Of a stretch of 42,874 bases of DNA, positions 16,224 through 24,104 are shown piece by piece; positions within the stretch are counted from its first letter, which is position 1, and each line of letters opens with the position of its first letter. A program made the translations under genes and the position numbers. Source of the stretch: Brevibacillus reuszeri (GTDB taxonomy: Bacteria; Bacillota; Bacilli; Brevibacillales; Brevibacillaceae); contig NZ_BEXF01000035.1 in the NCBI RefSeq assembly GCF_002897295.1, positions 1 through 42,874 on the forward strand. Direction: 5' to 3'. The notes beneath the pieces were generated by a model that did no database searches, had not been told where the DNA came from, and saw nothing but the letters and a program-made list of their open reading frames with translations.

Positions 16224-16973
16224 TTACACCTGAACAAGCTTTCCGGTGAAATGAGCCATTTCCCTGCGAATTGTGCCATCGTCCTGATTCGTGATCATGG
16301 TTGTAATATCATCCATTTCGCAGACTGTCACCAGCGAGGATTTGCCGAACTTGGTTTTATCCACCAGCGCAATGACTTCCTTGGACTTGGAGATAAAACA
16401 GCGTTTGACCTCGGCGTCCTCCAGACTGTAATCGGTTGGCCCCGAGTTGAGGCTGATTCCTGCAAGCCCCATGTAAAAGCGATCGTAGTTGAATTTAAGA
16501 ACGGTGTCCTTGGCAATCGAGCCCACCATCGACATTTCCGATTTGCGCAGCATGCCGCCTACAAAGTAAACCTGGTGCTGGCTTTTTGCCAAGATAGAAG
16601 CAGCTTGAAAGGAATTGGTAAATACCGTTAAATTATTCTTTTTCAATAGCTCTTTGGCAAATTCGGCTGCTGTGGTGCCAACGTCGATGGCGATTACTTC
16701 GCCTTCACTGACTTGTTCCGCAGCGTATTTGGCGATTTGCTTCTTAAGCTCCAGATGCTGCTTGTGCCGCTGATGAAACATCGGCTCAATCGAGTTGCTG
16801 GGAAGGGCTGCACCGCCCCTTTGCCGGATGATCAAGCCGTCGTTTTCCAATTCGGACAGGTCACGGCGCACTGTAACGGTGGAGACTGCCAGCAGAGAGG
16901 CGAGCTCATCTATCGAAAGGGGGGATCTGCGGTTCAAATGCTCCAGTATTTCTTTGGCACGTGGATTTTCCAT
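16224..16973 (-). CDS. DeoR-family transcriptional repressor
   Basis: This 249-residue regulator has an N-terminal DeoR helix-turn-helix (RAKEILEHLN... VSTVTVRRDLSELENDGLIIRQRGGA, residues 5-55) and a C-terminal sugar-phosphate-binding DeoRC domain: VIAIDVGTTAAEFAKEL, TNSFQAASIL, VGGMLRKSEMSMVGS and VDKTKFGKSS. Such regulators usually bind a phosphorylated sugar intermediate and let go of the DNA. It is transcribed away from the large catabolic cluster starting at 17358, with inverted repeats in the shared 384-base region, so it very likely controls that cluster. AGAGAGG sits about 10 bases before the ATG. The E. coli sgc cluster, which shares two other families here, also has a DeoR regulator (SgcR). 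Confidence 0.92.
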   Translation of the reverse strand: MENPRAKEILEHLNRRSPLSIDELASLLAVSTVTVRRDLSELENDGLIIRQRGGAALPSNSIEPMFHQRHKQHLELKKQIAKYAAEQVSEGEVIAIDVGTTAAEFAKELLKKNNLTVFTNSFQAASILAKSQHQVYFVGGMLRKSEMSMVGSIAKDTVLKFNYDRFYMGLAGISLNSGPTDYSLEDAEVKRCFISKSKEVIALVDKTKFGKSSLVTVCEMDDITTMITNQDDGTIRREMAHFTGKLVQV

Positions 16974-17037
16974 CTTCGTATAACCTCTCTCATTTTAAAT
17001 GATTAAATAAGGCAATAAATGAAAAATTTCGATTTGT

Positions 17038-17074
17038 ATGATTAATTTTGATCATGAAATGATAATATCATGAT
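17038..17074. promoter_or_regulatory. Candidate operator cluster in the divergent deoR/catabolic-cluster region
   Basis: The 384-base region 16974-17357 is AT-rich and full of ATGAT/ATCAT words. Three overlapping palindromes are visible: ATGAT-8-ATCAT (17038-17055), ATGATAATATCAT (17059-17071) and ATCATGAT (17067-17074). More single copies (AATGATTA near 16998, AATGATAA near 17104) flank them. This is what tandem DeoR operators often look like; binding by the neighbouring regulator is inferred. Nothing else is recognised here besides the promoter at 17218-17246. Confidence 0.5.
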
Positions 17075-17217
17075 TCAAATTATAAATAAATGAAGACTTT
17101 TTGAATGATAATCCTAATCGATAAATTTCAACAAATTTTTCTGCCATACATGAAAAATAGCGAAAGGACAAGGGATAGATTCAAATTATTTTCACAAGAA
17201 GCAGGCGCAATATTTTG

Positions 17218-17246
17218 TTGACATGGATTGAAGAAGAGAATATTCT
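17218..17246 (+). promoter_or_regulatory. SigA promoter of the catabolic cluster
   Basis: TTGACA (17218-17223) and TATTCT (17241-17246) are 17 bases apart. The predicted transcript would start near 17253, about 105 bases before the first gene. Confidence 0.65.
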
Positions 17247-17357
17247 GAAAAATATAGATCAAAAAGTATCAACATTTAAACTTATTGATCGTAATTTTAT
17301 CATGGAAGCCAGTTTTTTCTGCCTAACATTCGATCTCGATAGGAAGGGAGTGCTCAC

Positions 17358-18254
17358 GTGCATTGCAAAATCAAGAAGGGCATTAACATATGGTCATTTC
17401 CTGAACAAATGAACATCGTGGACTGTATGAGATTGGCGAAGGAAAGCGGATTCGAAGGAATTGAGCTGGCACTAAGCATGAAAGGCGAGCTGAGCCTGAC
17501 AAGCAGCGACGAAGAAATTCTTCACTTGAAACAGACGGCAGATGAAATCGGGATCGTGATCAACAGTCTGGCTACCGGACTGTACTGGCAGTTTTCCTTG
17601 ACCAGCAATCGTGAGGATATTCGCCAGAAGGCAAAGGAGACGGTGAGACGCCAGTTGGACATCGGAGCTTTGCTCGGTGTTGACTGTATATTGGTCTGTC
17701 CGGGAACCGTAGGAGTGGATTTCACCCCTGATGAAGTGGTGCCGGATGCTAGTAGGATCGAGTTTTTTGCTGGTTCAGAGGTAATCGATTACGATGTCGC
17801 CTATGAACGTGCGCTGTCAGCCTTCATCGAGCTTGCGCCATACGCGGAAGAAAAGAAGGTCGTGATCGGAGTAGAGAACATTTGGAACAAGTTTTTGCTC
17901 TCGCCGCTGGAAATGCGGGACTTCATCGACAAGATTGGATCGCCGTGGGTACGCGTCTTTTTCGATGTTGGCAATGTGGTCGCGTTCGGCTACCCGGAGC
18001 AGTGGATTCGCATCTTGGGCAAGAGGATCGTGAAGGTGCATTTCAAAGATTATCGACGGGACGCAAAAGGCCTAGCTGGCTTTGTCGATTTGCTCGCTGG
18101 TGACGTGGACTATGTGCGGGTGGTGGATGAACTTGTCGCTCTGGACTACGACGGATGGGCAAATGCCGAGATGTGTCCAGTGTATAAATGTTATTCTGAC
18201 CAGATCGTCTACAACACTTCGGTCACAATGGACAGAATATTGCGAATTGGATGA
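17358..18254 (+). CDS. Sugar phosphate isomerase/epimerase (xylose isomerase-like TIM barrel)
   Basis: This 298-residue protein belongs to the AP-endonuclease-2/xylose-isomerase-like TIM barrel group that includes hydroxypyruvate isomerase, tagatose 3-epimerase and inosose dehydratase. Family landmarks are GINIWSFPEQM at the N-terminus, GFEGIELAL, LLGVDCILVCPG, VVIGVENIWN (metal-binding Glu), VFFDVGNVVAFG (metal-binding Asp), and VKVHFKDYRR (His, then Lys/Asp). These ligands imply a divalent-metal enzyme that isomerises or epimerises a ketose or polyol derivative. Start GTG 17358 follows GGAAGGGAG by about 7 bases. It is first in the directon. The exact substrate cannot be read from the sequence. 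Confidence 0.87.
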   Translation: MHCKIKKGINIWSFPEQMNIVDCMRLAKESGFEGIELALSMKGELSLTSSDEEILHLKQTADEIGIVINSLATGLYWQFSLTSNREDIRQKAKETVRRQLDIGALLGVDCILVCPGTVGVDFTPDEVVPDASRIEFFAGSEVIDYDVAYERALSAFIELAPYAEEKKVVIGVENIWNKFLLSPLEMRDFIDKIGSPWVRVFFDVGNVVAFGYPEQWIRILGKRIVKVHFKDYRRDAKGLAGFVDLLAGDVDYVRVVDELVALDYDGWANAEMCPVYKCYSDQIVYNTSVTMDRILRIG

Positions 18255-18264
18255 GGGGTGAAGG

Positions 18265-19089
18265 GTGGAGGTGCGGAGCGTGTCAAAGGTGATCATGCGT
18301 GTGAATGCGCTTTCAAAATCATTTTCACAAAAAGGCGCGGAGCTTCGTGTTCTAAATCAGATCAGTATGGACATTCACGAGTCGGAATTCATTTGTGTGA
18401 TTGGTCCCAGTGGTTGCGGCAAATCTACTTTTTTGAAATGCGTAGGGGGTATTCAGCCTCCTTCGACAGGAACGATCATGCTGGATGGGGTGATGTACGA
18501 ACAGGGCATTCCATCCCACGTACTCAGGAAATTTGGCTTCGTCTTTCAAAGCAATAACCTGCTCCCCTGGCGCACCGCGGAGAAAAATCTCAGACTCATG
18601 CTGGAAGTGCTAAAGGTCAAGGAATTTGACTGGGAGCAAAGAATGGACGAGATGCTCCAGATTGTAGGCTTGGCCCAATACAAGGATGTATACCCCCATG
18701 AACTGTCCGGGGGGATGCGGCAGCGGGTCGGGATCGCCAGGGCTCTGGTCCATAACCCGGAGATTCTGCTGATGGATCAGCCGTTTGGCGCCTTGGACGC
18801 GATCACAAGAAAAATGCTGTCCTATGAAATGCTGAACATTTGGAAGCAAACCAAAAAGACGATCATCATGGTGACCAACAACGTGGAGGAAGCGCTCTTG
18901 CTGGCCAATCGCATCTTTGTCTTCTCACCCTTGCCCGGAGAAATCGTCTCCGAGATCGAGGTAGACATCCCACTGGAGGAACGGGGACAGGACATCGCGA
19001 GCAACAAGCGCTATATCGAGCTTCGTACCTTGATCAACCAGGTGATTCGCCAGGGGCATGCTGCCGAAGCAAAGCGTCTGGCAACCTAG
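18265..19089 (+). CDS. ABC importer ATP-binding subunit with degenerate catalytic site (NitT/TauT family)
   Basis: This 274-residue ATPase resembles SsuB/TauB: Walker A GPSGCGKS (about 47-54), Q-loop VFQSNNLLPW and signature LSGGMRQR. Two catalytic residues are changed. Walker B reads LLMDQPFGALD, so the general-base Glu is Gln (residue 172, codon CAG at 18778). The H-loop reads VTNNVEEA, so the switch His is Asn (residue 205). It should bind but barely hydrolyse ATP. The second ATPase of the cluster keeps both residues, which suggests an asymmetric heterodimer. The start is the GTG at 18265 (GAGGGG 6 bases upstream); a GTG at 18271 is possible. Confidence 0.9.
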   Translation: MEVRSVSKVIMRVNALSKSFSQKGAELRVLNQISMDIHESEFICVIGPSGCGKSTFLKCVGGIQPPSTGTIMLDGVMYEQGIPSHVLRKFGFVFQSNNLLPWRTAEKNLRLMLEVLKVKEFDWEQRMDEMLQIVGLAQYKDVYPHELSGGMRQRVGIARALVHNPEILLMDQPFGALDAITRKMLSYEMLNIWKQTKKTIIMVTNNVEEALLLANRIFVFSPLPGEIVSEIEVDIPLEERGQDIASNKRYIELRTLINQVIRQGHAAEAKRLAT

Positions 19090-19105
19090 CTGAGGGGGAT
19101 TGACA

Positions 19106-19900
19106 TTGGAACTCATACGCACGAAAAGCAAGCCAGTCCCGAGAGACCGTGCATCGATCATGCACTCATTATCTCCCATTCTGTTGTTTGTAGGCTTGTA
19201 CTTGCTGCTCGAAATCATCATCCGAACTGCTGGCATTTCCAGAACTGTATTGCCCACGCCTACGGGAATCCTGGTGGAGACGATCCGGAATTTTGGTTCT
19301 GATATCTGGCCTCATTTTGTCTTTACCCTAAAAGTGGTTGTGATCGGCTTCATCGTAGCGACGATTCTCGGGATGACGCTGGCAGGCCTCTTTTCCCAGT
19401 ACGATCTGATTGTCAAAGCCGTCTCGCCGTTTATTATCCTCTTGGTCGTGACGCCGATGATCACGATTGTTCCACTTTTCATGCTATGGCTGGGGTTTGA
19501 CCCGAACATTCGCATCCTGGTAGTGATTTTGCAGGCGGCTCCGATCATTATGCTAAATACACTGTCCGGGTTCACCTCGGTGGAAACGGAGAAGCTGGAG
19601 CTGATGCGATCGATGGGCGCAAGCAGGCGGCAGACCTTTTTCAAGCTGATTCTGCCTAATGCGATGCCCCAGGTGTTTACCGGCATTAAGCTTGGCTGCA
19701 TCTTTTCCACGATTGGTGCAATCAGTGCTGATTTCGTGGGGGGGTCAGTCGGACTCGGATTTCGCATTCTCCAGTATTCCGGCCTGGTGATGACAGAGAT
19801 GACGTACGGAACCATTCTCATCGTCGCGCTCATCGGGATCATACTCTATCAATTGGTCAGTTTTGCGGAAAGCAAGTTCATCGTGTGGCGTAAAAAATGA
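19106..19900 (+). CDS. ABC importer permease subunit 1 (NitT/TauT family)
   Basis: This 264-residue permease has five to six spans and the BPD-type coupling loop EKLELMRSMGASRRQTFFKLILPNAMPQVFTG (about residues 155-185; EAA motif MGASRRQ...LP), which docks on the ATPase. C-terminal segments GAISADFVGGSVGLGFRIL match SsuC/TauC-like permeases. TTG 19106 is chosen, with GGGGG 7 bases upstream. It lies between the two ATPase genes and overlaps the frame leading to the second one. Together with permease 2 it probably makes a heterodimeric channel. Confidence 0.9.
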   Translation: MELIRTKSKPVPRDRASIMHSLSPILLFVGLYLLLEIIIRTAGISRTVLPTPTGILVETIRNFGSDIWPHFVFTLKVVVIGFIVATILGMTLAGLFSQYDLIVKAVSPFIILLVVTPMITIVPLFMLWLGFDPNIRILVVILQAAPIIMLNTLSGFTSVETEKLELMRSMGASRRQTFFKLILPNAMPQVFTGIKLGCIFSTIGAISADFVGGSVGLGFRILQYSGLVMTEMTYGTILIVALIGIILYQLVSFAESKFIVWRKK

Positions 19901-19929
19901 GGCAGCTTATCGGATCGGGGGGAGATCAC

Positions 19930-20727
19930 GTGCAAAATCCCAAAATCAAACTGATCGATGTCACAAAGGTCTTCAAAACACGAAGCAAAGACATCGTGGC
20001 CGTGCGAGATGTGAATATGGAGGTGTATCCTGGAGACTTTGTTGCGATTCTTGGTCCCAGTGGCTGCGGCAAATCGACGATCATTCGGATGCTCAACGAT
20101 ATCATTCAGCCCTCATCGGGAGAGATGTACATCGATGGGCAGGAGATCACAGGGAGGAAGACGAGCAGGGACCTGATGAAAAAAATGGGCTTCATCTTTC
20201 AACAGCCCAACCTGTTCCCGTGGCTGACCGTACGCCAAAATGTCGCTCTGCCACTCAAGGTATTCGGCTTGCAAGGGAAGGAGTGGGAGCAAAATGTTGA
20301 TAAGCTGATCGAAATGGCAGGCTTGAAGCAGTACGAGCATGCCTATCCGACTGAGATTTCCGGCGGAATGATGCAGAAGGCCGGTGTGATCCGGGCGATG
20401 GTTCACGAACCAGAAATCCTGCTCATGGATGAGCCGTTCGGGGCGTTGGACGAACTTACGCGAGAGCAGTTGGATCTGGAGCTGTTGACGATTTGGGAGC
20501 AAACCGGAAAAACGATCATTTTTATCACGCATGAGGTGGAAGAGGCGGTATTGCTCGCTTCCAGGGTGTATGTAATGGCGACCAATCCGGGACGGATCGT
20601 GGCGGAGGTAGAGATTGATCTTCCGAGACCGCGAACGTTGGAAATGATCGAGCATGAGAGGTTCATTACATATGAGATGGAACTGACGAGCATGATTGGA
20701 AAAGTGGAACTACGGCATATCAAGTAA
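19930..20727 (+). CDS. ABC importer ATP-binding subunit with intact catalytic residues (NitT/TauT family)
   Basis: This 265-residue ATPase has Walker A GPSGCGKS, Q-loop IFQQPNLFPW, Walker B LLMDEPFGALDE with the catalytic Glu (E168) and H-loop FITHEVEEA (H201). Its signature is altered: ISGGMMQKAGVIRAM (from I143) instead of the usual LSGGMRQRVAIARAL. This complements the first ATPase, which has the normal signature but a dead Walker B and H-loop. One composite ATP site would be fully canonical and the other degenerate. GTG 19930 is chosen because GGGGGGAG lies about 7 bases upstream; an ATG at 19897 overlaps the permease stop but lacks a clear ribosome site. Confidence 0.9.
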   Translation: MQNPKIKLIDVTKVFKTRSKDIVAVRDVNMEVYPGDFVAILGPSGCGKSTIIRMLNDIIQPSSGEMYIDGQEITGRKTSRDLMKKMGFIFQQPNLFPWLTVRQNVALPLKVFGLQGKEWEQNVDKLIEMAGLKQYEHAYPTEISGGMMQKAGVIRAMVHEPEILLMDEPFGALDELTREQLDLELLTIWEQTGKTIIFITHEVEEAVLLASRVYVMATNPGRIVAEVEIDLPRPRTLEMIEHERFITYEMELTSMIGKVELRHIK

Positions 20728-20748
20728 TTCAGAAGGGAGGAACGTGCG

Positions 20749-21513
20749 TTGCAGAAACAAGTGGCCTCATCGAATGCAACTAGCGTGCTCGCGCCTGTCA
20801 TCATGTTTTTCATCCTGTTCGGAACCTGGCAATTTGCCGCCGTGGGCTTTGATATTCCGCGCTGGATCTTGCCGAATCCCGTGTCGATCATAGAGACGAT
20901 GTTTGTTTCGTTCGGCGAATTTGCACCGCATATCGGAATCAGCATTGTGACGATTGTCTGCGGTTTTTTGGTCGCAGTGCCTATCGGGATTTTGCTGGCT
21001 GCGCTCATCACCAATTTCAAGATGATCGATAAGACGCTCTCGCCATTCGTTATTTTCCTTGTGATCACGCCGTTGATTACGCTTGTTCCGCTTTTGATGA
21101 TCTGGTTTGGCTTTGGTATCGAGGTGAAAATGCTGGCTGTCGTTATCCAAAGCTTTCCGATCGTCATGATGAATTCGGCGACCGGCTTCAACAATGTGGA
21201 AAACATCCGCCTAGAGTTGATGAAATCATTGTGTGCGAGCCGCTGGCAGACGTTTACGATGGCAATTTTGCCCTCTGCTCTTCCCAATGTTTTTACGGGC
21301 ATTAAACTGGCCAGCATCTTCGCCACCATCGCAGCGGTCACCTCCGAATTGATCGGTGGCAACATCGGAATCGGCAGCCAAATCATCAAGTATTCCCAGT
21401 ACATGCAGACCGAGAAAGCATTTGCCTGCATTTTCTTCACGGCGATCATCGGTACGACCTTTTACGGCTTGATTAATCTCGTGGAGAGAAAAATCGTCCG
21501 TTGGAAAATCTGA
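20749..21513 (+). CDS. ABC importer permease subunit 2 (NitT/TauT family)
   Basis: This 254-residue permease is clearly paralogous to permease 1, with the same span pattern and the coupling loop IRLELMKSLCASRWQTFTMAILPSALPNVFTGIKL (the usual Gly of the EAA loop is Cys). The end, AAVTSELIGGNIGIGSQII, matches the family. The TTG start follows GGGAGG by 8 bases. The presence of two different permeases and two different ATPases with a single binding protein argues for one heteromeric importer rather than two complete systems. Confidence 0.9.
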   Translation: MQKQVASSNATSVLAPVIMFFILFGTWQFAAVGFDIPRWILPNPVSIIETMFVSFGEFAPHIGISIVTIVCGFLVAVPIGILLAALITNFKMIDKTLSPFVIFLVITPLITLVPLLMIWFGFGIEVKMLAVVIQSFPIVMMNSATGFNNVENIRLELMKSLCASRWQTFTMAILPSALPNVFTGIKLASIFATIAAVTSELIGGNIGIGSQIIKYSQYMQTEKAFACIFFTAIIGTTFYGLINLVERKIVRWKI

Positions 21514-21543
21514 CATCTGCGATGGAAATGAGGTGAGTAGCAC

Positions 21544-22857
21544 GTGAACAGCAAACAAAAGGTGTTTGAATATTTGGATAATCATACGAATGAGCTTGTC
21601 GAATACATGAAATCGCTCGTAAGCATTCCCTCAATCAACCACACGTTTGGTGGCGATGAGAAAACCGTTCAGGACTGGCTGGCTGACAGTCTGCGCTCTC
21701 TTGATTTTGCAGAAGTAGAGCAATTCGCTGCAGACGCGGAGCAGGTCCGGCCCAATGTTGTGGCGTTGATGAAGGGGACGGGTGGCGGAAAAAGTCTGCT
21801 GTTCAACGGTCATATGGATGTCGTTCCCATCGCGGAGCCGCATAAATGGCGCAGTGATCCATTCGAGCCACTCCAACAGGGGAACAAAATCTACGGGCGC
21901 GGCACGAGCGATATGAAAGGCGGTGTTTCTGCCGCAATCTGGGCGATGAAAGCGCTCAAGGCGTGCGGGATTCCCTTGCGCGGCGATGTTCTGCTGCAAG
22001 CCGTCACGGGCGAAGAGTCGAACGAGGCAGAGGAAATCGGGACTGTACAGTGTCTGAAGCGAGGCTATACCGCAGATTTTGCAGTCGTTTGCGAGCCTAC
22101 CGATCTGGAGCTGCATACCGCCTCTGTCGGACTGTTTTTCTTTGAACTGATCGTCGAAGGCAAGGCCGTACATATTTCAGCCAGAAACCAGGTCTTGTTT
22201 CCACAGCCGGCAGGCGTTCCGAGCGGACCCACAGTAGGAGCAGACGCACTGAAGAAATCGCTCCTGTTCGTGAACTACTTTTATTCCCTGGAGGAACAGT
22301 GGAATCATCGCTGGCGGGATGCGGTACTGGGTGCTGGCGGCAGTCCCGGACACGATGTGCAGGGAGTAGGCTTGTTTACGATCAACCCTTCGTTTATCGA
22401 GGGCGGCGAATACCTCGGCTCTGTCCCTGCCAAAGTAAAGCTCACTTACGGTGTCTGGTACCCGGATCAGTTGGTGAAAAAAGAGGACCTGTGGGAGGAG
22501 ATCAGAAGGGGCGTAGAAGCGCTCGCCTCGACGGATGATTTTCTGCGCAAACATCCTCCGAGGCTGACCGTGCCTGTGCTGCAGGAATGGCAAGGCTTTC
22601 ATGTTCCCGCGGATCATGCAGGTGTGCGCACGATGCTGGGGGCGATCACGGACGTGGAGGGATGCAAAGCCGTCTTGTCAGGCTTCCGAGCCGTTTGCGA
22701 TGCTGCCTATTTGAACAAACACGGCGTACCTGCTGTTGTGTTCGGGCCGGGTTCGCTGAGCTGGTCAGTTCACGGAGAGAACGAGTACATCACGGTAGAC
22801 AGCCTTGTGGCGGCGGCCAAAGTATACGCCAGCATGATAATGGATTGGTGTCAATGA
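21544..22857 (+). CDS. M20-family amidohydrolase/peptidase (ArgE/DapE-like)
   Basis: This 437-residue protein has the co-catalytic di-zinc site of M20 enzymes: GHMDVVP (His90, Asp92), GRGTSDMKGG (bridging Asp123), GEESNE (catalytic Glu157 and ligand Glu158), CEPTDLE near 187-193, and the C-terminal His in GSLSWSVHGENEYI. The inserted dimerisation domain lies between about 195 and 330. Such enzymes split N-acyl or peptide bonds (acetylornithine, succinyl-diaminopimelate, carnosine). Lying between the permease and binding-protein genes, it most likely deacylates the imported compound. GTG 21544 follows GAGGTGAG by 6 bases. Confidence 0.9.
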   Translation: MNSKQKVFEYLDNHTNELVEYMKSLVSIPSINHTFGGDEKTVQDWLADSLRSLDFAEVEQFAADAEQVRPNVVALMKGTGGGKSLLFNGHMDVVPIAEPHKWRSDPFEPLQQGNKIYGRGTSDMKGGVSAAIWAMKALKACGIPLRGDVLLQAVTGEESNEAEEIGTVQCLKRGYTADFAVVCEPTDLELHTASVGLFFFELIVEGKAVHISARNQVLFPQPAGVPSGPTVGADALKKSLLFVNYFYSLEEQWNHRWRDAVLGAGGSPGHDVQGVGLFTINPSFIEGGEYLGSVPAKVKLTYGVWYPDQLVKKEDLWEEIRRGVEALASTDDFLRKHPPRLTVPVLQEWQGFHVPADHAGVRTMLGAITDVEGCKAVLSGFRAVCDAAYLNKHGVPAVVFGPGSLSWSVHGENEYITVDSLVAAAKVYASMIMDWCQ

Positions 22858-22892
22858 TTCAAGACATAAATGATCCAAGGAGGGTTCCAAAG

Positions 22893-24062
22893 ATGAGAAA
22901 GGTGCAAATCACGCTGTTGATCGCTGTGCTTTGGTTAGTGGCAGTGCTTGCTGGATGTGCGCAAAACAGCACGCAGCCAGGGGGAAGTAATTCTTCGGGA
23001 GGAAACACGTCTGGGGGCCAAGGCACTGGCACGGCGCCGGGGACCAATACCGCTGCTCCTGCTGCTGGCAATTTGCAGAAGGTGACGGTCGTTGTCCCGC
23101 GCACGGTCGAAGTGTTGGATGATGCGCATATTTGGTCCGCGATCAAGATGGGCTATTTTGCCGAAGAAGGCTTGGACGTGAAGATCGAACAGTCCTTTGG
23201 TACGACAGATACGAAAATGGTAGCACTCAAAAATGCACAGTTTGCTTTGCCTTCCCCGAATTTCCTGTTTATGGGAATTGAAAACGGATTGCCGCTCAAA
23301 GCCGTGTTCCAAAACGACTCCATCAATATTTTTGGCATGGCTGTCCGATCAGACAGCGGGATCAAAACCTGGCAAGACATGAAAGGCAAAAAGGTGGCAC
23401 TCGGGGATGCGGCTTGGGCCAATATCATTAATCCGACGCTGATTGCTGCCGGGCTTGATCCGGAAAAGGATGTCGAGTATGTGGTTGCAGGGGAGAATCG
23501 ATTCCAGATGGTGCAGGAAGGCAAGCTGGACATCTTGTTCACATGGGTGGCGGAGTATTCGCAATTGAAAGGCCAGGGATTTGATTTCGAGTATATCGAT
23601 GGCAACGAGATTCTTCCGTATACCTCGAATCCGCTCGTAACCAATGCCGCGTACCTCACCGAAGATCCGGAAATGGTGCGCAAATTCGTACGCGCGCTGG
23701 CAAAAGGAATGTACTTTGTGAAAATGAACCCTGAAGCGGCAGCCGATCTGACGTTGGAACAATTCCCATCGATCAAAATTCCTTGGGACGGGGCTGTCGG
23801 TGCGATGATGGGCCGCGTGTATCAAGGCTTCGGGCTAAATGAAGCTGACCAGAAGAAAATCGTGGATGGAGGCATCGGCATCGCGGATATGGACAAATGG
23901 AAGCTCAACATGGATTGGGCTGTGAAAACTGGCATCATCCAAAAAGAAATTCCGCTGGATCAGGTAGTGACCAATGACTTTGTCGATACGACCTGGGATA
24001 AGTCCAAGGTAGAGGCCGATGCGAAAAATTACGTGTTCAAGGTAAAAGACAAGTACCAGTAA
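22893..24062 (+). CDS. Substrate-binding lipoprotein of the NitT/TauT-type ABC importer
   Basis: This 389-residue protein has a lipoprotein signal ending LAGC (lipidated Cys about residue 20), a low-complexity linker rich in G, S, T, N and P (about 22-55), then an SsuA/THI5-like binding domain: VVVPRTVEVLDDAHIWSAIKMGYFAEEGLDV, FGTTDTKMVALKNAQFA, and MKGKKVALGDAAW. It should sit on the outer face of the membrane and hand the substrate to the two permeases. ATG 22893 is chosen for the AAGGAGGG site and the signal peptide; an in-frame extension back to 22587 would overlap the M20 gene. The family binds sulfonates, nitrate, pyrimidines or aromatics. Confidence 0.92.
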   Translation: MRKVQITLLIAVLWLVAVLAGCAQNSTQPGGSNSSGGNTSGGQGTGTAPGTNTAAPAAGNLQKVTVVVPRTVEVLDDAHIWSAIKMGYFAEEGLDVKIEQSFGTTDTKMVALKNAQFALPSPNFLFMGIENGLPLKAVFQNDSINIFGMAVRSDSGIKTWQDMKGKKVALGDAAWANIINPTLIAAGLDPEKDVEYVVAGENRFQMVQEGKLDILFTWVAEYSQLKGQGFDFEYIDGNEILPYTSNPLVTNAAYLTEDPEMVRKFVRALAKGMYFVKMNPEAAADLTLEQFPSIKIPWDGAVGAMMGRVYQGFGLNEADQKKIVDGGIGIADMDKWKLNMDWAVKTGIIQKEIPLDQVVTNDFVDTTWDKSKVEADAKNYVFKVKDKYQ

Positions 24063-24104
24063 GCCCGTCTCGCCTTTAACGCTTACAGGGAGGGGAGAAC
24101 GAAG

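Noticed and set aside
17215..17412. 65-codon frame starting TTG before the isomerase
   Set aside because: It begins inside the promoter (-35 element) and overlaps the isomerase start in another frame; no ribosome site.
20403..21449. Long minus-strand frame of 348 codons
   Set aside because: It lies antisense to two well-supported ABC subunit genes and reads as their shadow (S/T/N/I-rich, no domain).
22587..22892. In-frame N-terminal extension of the binding lipoprotein
   Set aside because: It overlaps the M20 gene and would bury the lipoprotein signal; the ATG at 22893 has an ideal ribosome site.
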